Assembly: GCA_949358305.1 (NCBI GenBank)
Contig: OX442323.1
Span: 6,076,001-6,140,000 of the forward strand
Origin: Strigamia acuminata
Taxonomy: Eukaryota > Arthropoda > Chilopoda > Geophilomorpha > Linotaeniidae
Direction: 5' to 3'
Length of the DNA stretch: 64,000 bases
Shown here: positions 1-11,831 of the stretch, in pieces
How positions within the stretch are numbered: position 1 is the first letter of the stretch
Layout: every line of letters begins with the position of its first letter
Position numbers and translations under genes: made by a program
The notes under the pieces: generated by a model
Told to the model about the DNA's origin: nothing
Seen by the model: only the letters and a program-made list of their open reading frames with translations
The model's database searches: none

Positions 1-112
1 AAATCCAAAATCAACAAAAATCAACAAAAGAAAATCAAAAAACAACAAAAAACATCAACAAAAACAAAAAATCAACCAAAAAAATCTAAAACAATTCCCA
101 AAATAATTTTAC

Positions 113-3100
113 TTTAACGTCGGATTTCGTCTCGGGTTCTTTAACTTGGGCCGAAGGTTCGTCGAAGCCAGACGCGCCTTCTGAAGTACATTCAGCTGCA
201 TTTGCACTCGAATTGGCCCACGACGGCCAATATAACGGCGACTCAAACACTTTGTTGTCATCTCCCGCATTTTTATTCCCCTAAAACAACAAAAAAAACA
301 AAAAATTAAAACTCAAATAAAAAATCAATCTTTTCCAACCAATCCCAAATTACCAAAGCCGAATAACCAAACAAATCCTTCGAAGACCACGCGTTCGACT
401 CGAGATTGTAGCTATTATTCCACACCCCGTCGTAATCCAGCAAATTCACCCCGAAATTACTCCACCCTTCGCCCTCTGTCGACAAAAAAATCAATTAATA
501 ACGTCCAACTCAAGCAAATCAATCAATTTCAATCATATCACCTCTTTGGGCATTCTGATTGAGCTGCCACTTGCTCTCGGGGTCCCACAACGAGTTGAGA
601 TACGAATTGCGACGCGCTCCGAACACGGGGTACGCGTCTCCGCCGGGCATTTCTTTGCCGGCGGTCTCGGGGCCCCTGGATTGTGCGTCCGCGTCTTGAA
701 GGAGGTCCGACGGGAAAAAGAGCGAGTTTGGCGAGACGGGCGTGTGTGGCGTCGCAGGACTGAGCATCGTGGCACCCCACGAGTGGTTTCCCACCGGGGA
801 AGCCGATTTGTTGTGCGATAAACGCTGACCGATCGTGCCCGGGTGTTTCAACTCCTTTCTCTCGCCTTCCGGTGCGATCACGGTCGAAGCCGGCATCGTT
901 TTCGTCATCACGTTTTGATGTTTGGGCAACCCGTCGCTCACGATTTCGCTGTAACTCGTCGGCCGGTCGCTCGAAGGTCTCCGAATCTTCTGCGCAAAGA
1001 TTTCCGTCTGTTTGGCGAGCTCGGTGAACGCTTCGTCTTGAAAAGACAAAATCAAATCGATTAATTTTCAACAAAATCAACGCGTAATTAAGTCGTACCA
1101 CTATTACTTGTTTGTTTTGGCTGATCCCAGTCGTTTAAGTGCGTCGTTCGGCCCTTGATGTTGCTTTCGGAGGCCAAAACGTGCAGCGGACCTTCAACAA
1201 AAATCGAAATAAATATAAAAATCATCAAAAATATTGAAATAAACGTGTAAATCAATCCAAAATATTGAAATAAACGTGTAAATCAATCAAAAATATTGAA
1301 ATAAACGTGTAAATCAATCAAAAATATTGAAATAAACGTGTAAATCAATCAAAAATACTGAAATAAACGTGTAAATCAATCAAAAATATTGAAATAAACG
1401 TGTAAATCAATCAAAAATACTGAAATAAACGTGTAAATCAATCAAAAATATTGAAATAAACGTGTAAATCAATCAAAAATATTGAAATAAACGTGTAAAT
1501 CAATCAAAAATACTGAAATAAACGTCTAAATCAATCAAAAATATTGAAATAAACGTGTAAATCAATCCAAAATATTGAAATAAACGTGTAAATCAATCAA
1601 AAATACTGAAATAAACGTCTAAATCAATCAAAAATATTGAAATAAACGTGTAAATCAATCCAAAATATTGAAATAAACAAAAAAATTCACTCAAAAACAT
1701 TGAAATAAGCATAAAAATCAATAAAAAATATTGAAATAAGCATAAAAATCAATCAAAAATATTGAAATAAACGTGTAAATCAATCCAAAATATTGAAATA
1801 AACGTCTAAATCAATCAAAAATATTGAAATAAACGTGTAAATCAATCAAAAATATTGAAATAAACGTGTAAATCAATCAAAAATATTGAAATAAACAAAA
1901 AAATCACTCAAAAACATTGAAATAAGCATAAAAATCAATAAAAAATATTGAAATAAGCATAAAAATCAATAAAAAATATTGAAATAAACGTATAAATCAA
2001 TTTTCTCCTTCGTCGTCTCTATTTTTACCTTTGGTTTTATTTACTAGAATTTTTTTAACTTTTCCGTTTGTATTTTTCGGTGTCTTTTCCTCGCTCGGCG
2101 ACTTCAATTTATAAGGCAACTCTAACGTACTAAAACAAAACAAAAACCAAAATTAAAAACCCATTTGTTAACAACAAAAAACATATAACAAACTACTTTG
2201 GTCTTAAAATATCGCCGCCGAACGACTTCGAGTGATCGACCTTAACTTTCCTATGCGACTTATTCTTCGTACTCAATTCGAAATCGCCTTCGTCGTCGTG
2301 GTTCTCCATCGACTCCGCCTTCTTCGTCGTCCTCTCTATTAAATTCGTATCGGGCGTCTTTGACTTCATCCTCGCATTTTTAAACCTATTACTTTTAACG
2401 AGCGCCGAATTATCACTATGCTGCAAACCAAAAATACAAATAAATACAAATAAAACCAAATAAAAAGTGACTTCACCTTTTCTATTAAATCCAACTCGGC
2501 GGCCGAACTCTCCGTGGTCGTCGATGACGAATCTTCGGTTAAATCGAGCGATTTGTGGCGGGTGATGTTTGATTTATTATCGGAACTCGCTTCACATTTA
2601 GTCGGTGTCCTCGACCTCAGATTAGACTTGACCTTTGACTTGTTCTCGCTGTTGCCACTGCCATTCGCGGGCCTCTCCTTCTCCTTCTCCTTCTCGTTCG
2701 ACTCGGCCTGGCTGCCCGCATCGTTGCAACTCGTCCACATCCTCCTGCCTCCGTCGCACGAACCCTTGTTGTCATGCCTGCACACGGCCGGCGAGTTTTC
2801 GTTCATTATCGTCCCCCGTTTGCCCGTTTTCTTGTTTTGAACTTTGCACGTGCCGTTTTCCGATTCAAAATTAAAGCTTTTTCCAATGTTATTGTTGCAT
2901 GCGTCTTTCTCTCGCAACAATGCGCGGTCGAACAATTGCTTCGACGAATGTGACCAATTATTATTCGCTTTCTTGCGCTTGAACAGCCCTGGCGACATGT
3001 TCAGGAGGTTGCTGCACACGCTGCTCGCGTTCGACGACGCCGAACTCGTCGATTTCGCTCGTTTCTCGCTCGCGGACCCGCTGTTCGTCTCGTTCGGCGG

Positions 3101-6100
3101 ATACGTGCTGCGGAATTCGGCGTCGCGAAACACCATGTTTTTCAAATCGAAAACTTTACTTTTCTCGTACACGTTCTCGCTGCTCGGCACCACCGACGTC
3201 GTCATGCTGATGAAGCGGTACTTGAAGATGCGCTCCGACTCGAAGTACGCCGCCACGAGCACGGACAACAAGAGAAACATCATCAGAGTGTACGACGAGT
3301 AGTACAGCAGCGGCTCCCACTCGGGCCGCGGCAAAGCGCTGGCGCATTGCGTCATCAGACCCGACGGAATTGTCGCTATGAGTGAATAATTTAATATTAA
3401 TCCGCTCGGCGTTAGACTCGTGAAGATGTTGAGCGTTCTCTGGATTTTAGACATCGTAAAATCGGGCGTAAATCTGTCAAATGTACAAATATACATAAAA
3501 AAAAATTAAAATACTAATTAAAACGTACGCAATGTCGATCTTTCTGCTGGCGTTGGGCGGCAACTCGAAGCCGTTGCACGCCATCACTTTGAAGCCGTAT
3601 CCCTCGCACGGACTGCCGTTGATCGCGAAATATTTGATAAAAAGCGGCAACTCGCCCGTGTTTCTCGCGATGAACGTTCGTTTCACGGTGAAATTCGGCG
3701 GCAACGTCTTAGTCCTGACGACTCCTGCCGAAAAATCGATTAAAAACCAATCAAAACTCAAATTAATCCGTCAAACTCGCGGCGCAAACTCACTTCCGCA
3801 ATCCTTGAGATGCTTTTCCGTCATTTCGAAAAACAACGGCGACATTGCACCCGGTTTCTTATTCCCGAATTTAAACTGGCCGTAAGCGCCTTGCCCCTGG
3901 ATCACGACCGTGTCTAACACGGTCAAGTTATTCCTAAAAAGTAAAAACAAACAAATTAATCCGTTAAAATTCAAAACTATTCTGTTAAAGTCAAAAATAC
4001 CGTATTAAAATAACCGACGATTGCACTAATTCGTTCTTGGGTGCAAACCCCACCCGAATTCGCACGCGCATGCCCGGAGAAAGCAACATGGCGATGGAAC
4101 TTTCGAGCGGTTGCACCCGAAACTTGTCCTCGATGCTCCTCCTGTACGCGGGGATCGGATTATCCGACTTCTTGTTGAACTGTTCCGTGTCCTGCAACGT
4201 GAACGTGTCTCTGTCGCCGAACACGACGCTGCCGTTCGGGGCGCCCTCGAAGAATCTGCGCAAAAATAATCGATTAAAATGGGAATAAATGAATAAAACT
4301 CGTGGGTTTTGGTTACTTTAATTGCAGCGCATCCAGCATTTTCTGAGGATTAGAGTACATTGACAGGATAAGCACCTGAGCTATCACAGGTAAGGTCGAC
4401 GGGTTTTCTAGAAAAAAATCGCGTACGGTTTCGTTTCCGATCTGAGTCAACGGGAACTTGATTTTGTTTTTGTTTACGACGCTCGGCCACTGGAATTTCA
4501 CGCGAGCGTTCAAGGAAAAGCCCCGAACTTCGTTCGTATTCAATTTGAAGGTTATATTCAGGCTGGAAATGAAAAAATTAAATTTTTTTAAGTTAGAATT
4601 TGATTTAATGAATGAATTGAAATAACCTGTGTTGTCCCGACTCGGAAAACTCCTTCCATCTGTTTCTCAACGTGTTGTGTAATTCCGTGTCGATTTCGCT
4701 GATTGCTGGGGGGATGGACATTCCAACCAACCATTTTTGTCCCACTGAAACAAGAAAATTGATTAATTAAGTACAATTTGTCGATTTTTGACATTTTTTA
4801 ATTATTTTAAACATTTTTTAATTTTTTTGAAACTTTTTTTTACTTGGCGAGTTGATTGGCATTCCGGCATAGCAATTGGGGCTGCATTCCTTCGTGGGAT
4901 CGAAGAACAATTTGCCAACAGTGCTCCTCGCGTCGGGTTTTAAAATAGAACTATCGGTTTTAAAAGGCTCAAAAGTGAAGCGCGAATCCTGAGGAAATGC
5001 ATCGACCGAAGTGACGGTCATCGGCTGTAAAAACGTGCTATGAATCTGCAGTGTCTTCCACGATATTTTACCCGGAAATGCATTATCAAAGACAATTAAA
5101 TCGGCATTCAAATTGCCAGAAACACTCCAAAAATAAAACGGAACTTTAATTGTCTAAAAAAATAAAAAAAATTAAATAATAATCGAATTAATTACGATTT
5201 TAAATAAAATAAATCAAAATTACTTCGAACGACGTGGTGAAAGCCAATTCTCCGAAATAAATGCCTTGAATGTCCGGAGCCGTGACCGTCATTCGAAAAA
5301 CGATGTAATGATTGGGCAATATCGTAGTCTGAAGTAATTAAATCATCAAATCAAATTAAATCATTCTTTTCCCATCAATTAATTCACATACGCTATTAGA
5401 CAAATTTATAAAATTGAGCTTCGCTGCTGCTTCCGTTATATTTCCCTTTTCAATGCCGACCAAATCCACACTAGACATAGTGAAATTCGACGTCCATGTT
5501 GTCATTTCCACCTACAATCAAAAAAATTATAATTTTCTTTTAATTGAAAATAAATCAATCAATTTTACGTCGACTGGATTTTCGTTCGCAAATACAATAA
5601 ATAGTTCTCTCTGCTCGCCGACACTTAAAGATCCAAATTCGATCTGGTCTTTATTCATCGATGGCACAACAATCTGCAAAAATTAAATAAATAAATTATA
5701 AAATTCCCTCAAAAATATGAATAATTAATTACTTTTTTGAGTTTTCCATCGTAACAAACTATAGGTATATCAAAAAAGGAAATATTGGTAAACAAACGTA
5801 GAAAAGAAGTGACACTAACAGCGTTGTCTTTCTGGATTTCAAGTTCCATCACCGTTACGGTTTCACCCGGTGCTAAAATTACTTGTTGAAAATGCGGGAT
5901 CTATAAAAATAATAATAAAACATTAAAAAAACCTTAAAATAAAATTACGTAACCGTAAATCCAACCTTGAAAACTGATTGCACGTCTTTAGATAAAGCAA
6001 CATTGTGAATAATTACAGAAATATTAAACAAATTCGTTATAGTTAAATTCCTCGGTTGTAACGCCGTTTGTCCTAAATAAAACTTCGTTACACTCCTGTC

Positions 6101-9010
6101 GTATTTTAGAGATCTATAAATTAAAAAAAATTAAAAAAAATTAAAATTAGATAATTAAAAATATAAAATTAAATTACCCTTGTAACATAGTAACTTGGTA
6201 AGGTATGGTTAATTTAAATTGAGTATTTTTCGACTTAACGACAATTTTCCCCGAATGTTGCTTCATTTGCGATACTTTAGCGGCTATTTAAAAAATAAAA
6301 AACATTTTAATAATTTTCCAAACCAAAACGTCATCAATTAAATACGGTTGAAGGTAACTGCGGCCACTTGCGTTGGATGTAAATTGTCGGGGGGAACTTT
6401 AACGGGTTGAAAAACCACCGACACCGCCTCGTTCGCCGGCGCAACAATAACATTTTGAATATGAACGTGTTTCTGCCCGTAATTAATGAGATTCAATGAC
6501 AACGTTTTAACTTTATCTTCGCTTCGCAACACGCCAAAATCCAACACTTCAGTCAACGAATAAATACCATGAACTAAATAAATAAAATTAATTAATTAAA
6601 TCCATAAAATTCGCTCAATTTCCAATTCTTACGAGACGAAACTTCGACTTCGACGGGTAAAATAAGATTATCATTATTACTGCTATTAGTTTTAATCCGA
6701 ATGTAAGCCGTGTGATTATTCTCCACCCGACCAATAAAATTCGCCTTCATTACGGGCCTCGTTTCAAACGGCGGAATTTCCTACGAAATAAAAAAAATAT
6801 ATATAATTTCGATTTAATTTCTAATTTTTTATTATTAATTCGTACCCATGCATCGTTAGATGCATCCATTTCCCCAGTGGGTAACTCCAAGTGAAGATCC
6901 CCTGCACTTGAATACATTTCCGTTACCTTAAATCGAAAAAAAAATATTAAAAAAATATAAAACGGAAAATATAAAATGAAAAAATACTTGTAAAGTTGAA
7001 CGATAGGGGTTGTGCATGTGTATTACGGGAGAATAACTAGAATTTAGCGGCATTTTAACGCCGAGAAATGGTCGCAGCCGGTACGGATTTGGAATGCCTT
7101 TCGCTTTAACCTGAAAAAAAATTAAATTAAAATCAAAATAAAACTAAAAAAACCATTCAATTCCAACCTGATATTTAAAGGAGCCTAGAGATGTGTGAAT
7201 AAATAAAGTATTTTCTACAATTCCTTCTTGTCTGCCCAGAAAAACGACATCAAATGTCGTGTTGCCACCTGGTGGAATTGTCTGCAAACAAAATAAATAT
7301 AGTAATAAATAAATATTCCCAGGTAACATTATATATTGGGTCAATATTGGTATCGGGCCAAGATAATAAACTTTCAACATAAAATTGGACCAATATTGGG
7401 CCAATCTTAAGCCAATATATGTTGTTAACTGGATTAACTCGTTAAAAACGAGGTTAAAAATAAAATATAATGTACAGATGGTGAAAATGTTTGAATACAA
7501 TGAGTTGAAAATGTGTTTTCAAACCTTATCGACGAAAAAGGAGCAATGAAATTCCGTTGTACTTCCTGATATGGATAACATGTGAATTCGCGTATCACTA
7601 CTTGGGTTTATGACTACGACTTGTTCGATTAACGGCACGCCGACCGGACTGGAAAATAAATAAATATAAATAAAATATGAATAAATAAATGGAGAATTAA
7701 ATTCTGCATTTATTACTCACTGATCTTTAAAATCTAATTCTGCAGGTTGAAATCTAATGGGACTTGCATATGTGTGCAGGTTATCATCATCTACATCTGT
7801 TAACCTTAAAAAGTAAAAAATTGGAGATATTTCTTTTTATTTTGTAACTTTTTTGTTGGTATTTTAATACAATGTAATGATTTTCGTTTAGAAAAAGATA
7901 ACAAAGGTCCGTCGGGCCGAAAGCGGTTAATAATATAAACAGGAAAATAAAAATTAGAGAATGCTTAGCAGCGGAATATACACACAAAAATCTATTGATT
8001 TTTTTTCGGCTGATAAGAATACGTCAGAAAAAACAACATTTTAATCGAATAAACGTTAGTGTTTTATTTTAAAATTGATTTAACGTCTCGTTCTATTAAA
8101 TTCAATAAAAGAAATAAATAAATTATGACTCCGCCATCTTTGATTAGTTTGTTAGTTGTTTTTTTTGTTTTTTTTTTTTTTAAAAAATTCATTAAAAAAT
8201 GGGTAAAAATCGACGAAAATAACTTACCTTACTGAAGAGGCACCGTTTATTAAGTTCTAAAAATAAAAATTAAAAAAATTTTTAAAAAATAAAAAATTTT
8301 AAAAAAAAATATTTTTTTAATTTTTTAATTTTGTGTATTTACCTCATGGAGATGAATTGAAACTCCATCTATTAGATATCTCAACTCATTATCAGTTTGA
8401 ATGAAAGCTGAAAAAAATATATTTTAGTAAATTTATTAAAAAAGAAAAAAAAAAAAAAAAAAATTGATAAAAATTTTTATTTTTTTATTTGTGAGCAATT
8501 TATCAATTTTTCGAATTAATTCCTCGCTATTTCCTCGGACGAAATTATAAAACATTTTATGATGGTCGAGAAAAGGCTTTACGAGGTGCTAAAAAGAAAG
8601 AAATAAATAAAAACGATGGCGATTGATGTTAGGTCACCAACAACAAACAGGTACTTTAGGACTCGACCAGGTCAAGCAAACGAGTTTGCGACCTCCAAGA
8701 TACGAATTGTGACACGTATTAAAAGTGTGCGAGTGTATTGATTCTTATTAAACGTTGGAAACTCGAATTTTTGTCTCGTACTCGTCTCAGTAACTCGCGA
8801 AATGCAGTTCAATTAATAGCAGACTAAAATTTGCTTTTTTTTGGTTTTTTGCGCACTTGGGGTTGGTTTGCGGTTTGTTTCGAACGTTCACTTACCTTGA
8901 CCGTGTCCGTCTGTTGCGACGACGCTTTTGAAAAATCCGTTTAAAATAAAGCAGACTAAAATCAAGTTAAAAATTCCCATTATTGTCATTTCCCCAAAGT
9001 TGCCCGCCAT
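113..9010 (-). CDS. TMEM131: TMEM131 family transmembrane protein, 3' end beyond window
   Basis: ER membrane protein family that helps assemble and secrete collagen and other cargo, with its cytosolic tail contacting the TRAPP III trafficking complex (known for human and worm homologs). I read 29 phase-compatible exons: 113-280, 354-475, 542-1036, 1108-1191, 2029-2129, 2197-2420, 2477-3473, 3529-3724, 3794-3933, 4001-4255, 4317-4562, 4627-4744, 4844-5153, 5224-5328, 5392-5511, 5569-5673, 5733-5900, 5966-6113, 6178-6283, 6346-6573, 6633-6780, 6846-6926, 6988-7110, 7168-7281, 7525-7648, 7721-7804, 8228-8256, 8343-8407, 8896-9010. They give about 1773 residues with no stop, so the C-terminus lies outside. 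The start has a hydrophobic signal peptide. Family hallmarks are TIPPGGNTTFDVVFLGR, VTEMYSSAGDLHLELPTGE and FKFGNKKPG. A single membrane segment (TLMMFLLLSVLVAAYF, near residue 1110) follows RPEWEPLLYYSS. The cytosolic tail is Ser/Lys-rich. Recognition is firm; paralog choice (TMEM131 or TMEM131L) is not. Confidence 0.95.
1197..2005. repeat. 31-bp tandem array in TMEM131 intron
   Basis: About 25 copies of a unit carrying TATTGAAATAAACGTGTAAA and TCAATCAAAAA fill intron 1192-2028, with a few variant copies (GTCTAAATC, AAGCATAAAAATC). Confidence 0.97.
7319..7432. mobile_element. 114-bp MITE-like inverted repeat in TMEM131 intron
   Basis: CCAGGTAACATTATATATTG at the left is mirrored by the inverse of CAATATATGTTGTTAACTGG at the right. 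Several CCAATATTGG motifs lie between the arms. No transposase and no certain target duplication. Confidence 0.6.
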
Positions 9011-9577
9011 GCTTGTTGTTTAGAATGACGACATCTTAACCACTCGTATTTGGTGCTGAATTCGCATTTGGTCGTAAATTTTTTTACGGTTTTCTATTTT
9101 GTAGATTTATTGCTGGATTTATTTTGTTTGCTCAGTTTGATTATTTTCAAAATTGTTTTTCGTATTTTAAAAAATACGAATATTTTACACCGAATGTTAG
9201 CCTCCTATCGGGTTTATTAAAAATGCGAAACGAAAAATATGAAATGAAAAATGTTTAAATAAGAATACATCTTTCTACGATCATTTATCTAAATTTTTAA
9301 AATAAACTAAAACAATTCAAAAAATATCTTTTTATGTAGTATCTTTATTTTTATTTTCTACACTTTCTAGAATTTCATATCTTCTTTTCTCGCCAAGTCG
9401 CATTTTAGAGTTCCTACCAAAATGGCGGCTCTCAAAGTACACATCACTCCAAAACCGACATCAACGAAGAGAAAACATCCGCATTTCGTATAAAACACAC
9501 AATCCGATATACGAATAAATGGTAATCACGCATAATGAAACGTATTTCATAACCGATCTCTTTCTAATCAAGGAAAA
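9011..9577. promoter_or_regulatory. Divergent promoter between TMEM131 and ELMOD
   Basis: The 567 bp between two start codons facing away from each other must hold both 5' UTRs and promoters. An AAAATGGCGGCT motif (about 9419-9430), the kind bound by YY1-like factors in animal promoters, lies 150 bp before the ELMOD start. No TATA box stands out. Confidence 0.5.
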
Positions 9578-10882
9578 ATGCAAGTCATAGTGAGCATCGT
9601 TTGGGGTTATTTCCTTTGGTTAGTGCGCCCACTTTACAAATGGTTCCTTCGCAAAACAACACGTCTCACACAACTGCAACGCATCTGCTACGGAAATGTA
9701 TTCGGCGCTGCACGATCCCTACGAATCGGTAAAAAAAATAAAAAAATAATAGTAATAAAAATCAATCAATTAATTTTATAAATTTTATCATTGCAGAAGA
9801 CAGTTTGATGAAATCACGAACACCAGCAATCGTCGACCTTGTGAACCACCTCAACAAACTATCGGACGAAGGCAAATTCCACGGCAAAGAGGCCGATTAC
9901 TTGGTCCAAAACGCCGTTGCCGGCATCACATTAATTAAAAAAATCGATTGCCGCCTCCACATGCAGTAAAAAAACCCCAAACAAAAAAAAAATCTATAAC
10001 TAAACACTAAATTAATTAATTTCCAGATTCCTACGCTCCATGGACCTCTGTTTTCACCAAATCCTCGGCTACCGGCAACTTATTTATGAAGTAGAAAATA
10101 TACGAAAAATTCCCTTCACCTCCGAAAATCCGTCCCACGAAACTAAATTATTACACGTAACAAAAAACGAATTTAAAATTAAAAAAAAATTAATTATTAT
10201 TATTAAATTTCGTTAAATAGCTATGGGAATTATTGGAACCCGACACTCCGCTCACATCACGCATTACCAAGCAGTGGGGCGACATCGGTTTCCAAGGCGA
10301 CGATCCAAAGACCGATTTCCGCGGGATGGGAATGCTCGGATTGGAGAATCTCCTGTATTTCGCGACCGAATACAACGGCGCCGCACGCCACGTCGTTTCA
10401 CATTCCCATCACCCGAAGTACGGCTACTCTTTCGCCATCGTCGGCATCAATCTAACCAGTGTGGCTCACCAGTTACTTATGTCCGGTGCTCTCAAAGTAC
10501 ATATTTACAACTCGGTTCGAGGAAAACCCGAAATTTCTCATTTTCATCAATTCTACTGTAAATAACTATCGTAAATGGCTCTAATAAACAGCGGGATGCC
10601 CAAACACGGGTCCAAATTGATTTAAAAAAATCTAGGTTTTGTCAATCGAACTCCCGCGTTCTATTAGAGCATTTACAAGTAACTGAACGACCAATATCAC
10701 TCATTGCTCACCTTTTTCCAGGCTACCTTTTCTACGAATTCGACAAATTCTGGCTCTCCGAGAAGCCCAAAGACATAATGGAATTCAACAACATTCGAGG
10801 GAAATTCGTCGAATTGATTCAATCGCTTTTGCAGAACCACGACACTTCCTTCCGGATCAATCTATCAGTCGATACCATTTAA
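9578..10882 (+). CDS. ELMOD1: ELMO domain-containing protein (ELMOD), ARL2-type GAP
   Basis: ELMOD1-3 proteins are GTPase-activating proteins for ARL2 and ARF family GTPases (known for the family). Five phase-compatible exons: 9578-9728, 9797-9965, 10027-10156, 10221-10557 and 10722-10882, giving 315 residues, close to ELMOD1/2 length (about 290-335). The ELMO domain contains QWGDIGFQGDDPKTDFRGMG, which carries the family W-x3-GFQ-x3-P-x2-D-x-R-G signature with the arginine proposed as catalytic. The N-terminus is hydrophobic (IVSIVWGYFLWLVRPLYKWF), as in ELMOD1/2. An AATAAA lies at 11000-11005, 118 nt past the stop. Assignment to ELMOD1 rather than ELMOD2 is arbitrary; an invertebrate is likely to have one pro-ortholog. 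Confidence 0.95.
10571..10676 (+). repeat. Imperfect inverted repeat (hairpin) in ELMOD intron 4
   Basis: Inside the 164-bp intron 10558-10721, GTAAATGGCTCTAATAAACA at 10571 pairs with the reverse complement of a matching arm ending at 10676. The arms of about 25 bp differ by one or two bulges and a few mismatches, with a loop of roughly 55 nt. It could be a small MITE or a precursor-like RNA hairpin; no clear target-site duplication is seen. Confidence 0.65.
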
Positions 10883-11831
10883 AAAAAGAAAAATCATGTC
10901 AAAAAGACCTTTTTCCAGTATTATTTCACGTGAATCTTGCCGATATTTTGCCATATAAGGTGTATAAATTTCTAAAAATCATCTTTATCATTGTAAACAA
11001 ATAAAAAATAGTTGCAATTTCATCGCTTTTAAACGTTTTTTTAATATATTTTCCAATGTACAATTGCAAATATATATTAGTATTTTTTTTTCATTTAAAT
11101 ATTCACCTACATCTCATTTTAATAACAATTTTTTTTAACGTTAGAACCTGATAAAACTAAAATGAGTGCCGTTAACTTAAATATTTACACTAAAATGTTT
11201 CTTGCAACGATTCCCCTTTTCATGATTCCAAACAATTTGTATTTAAAATAAACAAAAAAATAATAACAATAACGAGCCCTTTTACAATATACAACCTAAA
11301 ATTAGCAAAAACAAAAATAAATGTACACTACGTACAATTTAGTAAAATAAACGAGTTCACAAAAAAAAAATTAACAAAAATCACATTTAAATCTCTTGAT
11401 CTGTCAAAAATCCCCACCGTAAAATCCTTATTCACATAATACTGATATTTTTCAATTTACAATTTAAGTTTTTCTCTTTTAAGTGTCTACTGTAAAATGT
11501 TATGGACCTTTTCTTTCTTAAAACCCATCTACAGCATTCAAAAATGGACTAGCCAATCACAACCGACTTCAAAACCCTCTCCAACCAATCGAATCGCTCG
11601 ACACAAATCATCTATGGGAGAGCAAACTAAAATATAAAAAATATAGGCCTATATAACGAATTTTCACGAGATATTCGATCAATTTGTATACAAATGGCTT
11701 AGAAATTCCCACTTTATAAGAAAAATTCCACATTTTTTTGTTTCAAATTTCCTTTTGTAGAAAAAAAAAACACAAAAAACAACAACAAACAACAAAAAAA
11801 ATCAGAAAAAAAAAAATCAGAACAAAAATAT
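10883..11831. other. Convergent 3' UTR region of ELMOD and the MTUS-like gene
   Basis: No coding signal. AT-rich sequence between two stop codons that face each other, with an ELMOD poly(A) signal AATAAA at 11000-11005. The rest presumably holds the long 3' UTR of the minus-strand gene. Confidence 0.6.

Noticed and set aside
1197-2005. CRISPR-like regular repeats here and at 13195, 53590, 60241 and 62201
   Set aside because: Units are contiguous with no unique spacers, and the DNA is eukaryotic intron sequence.
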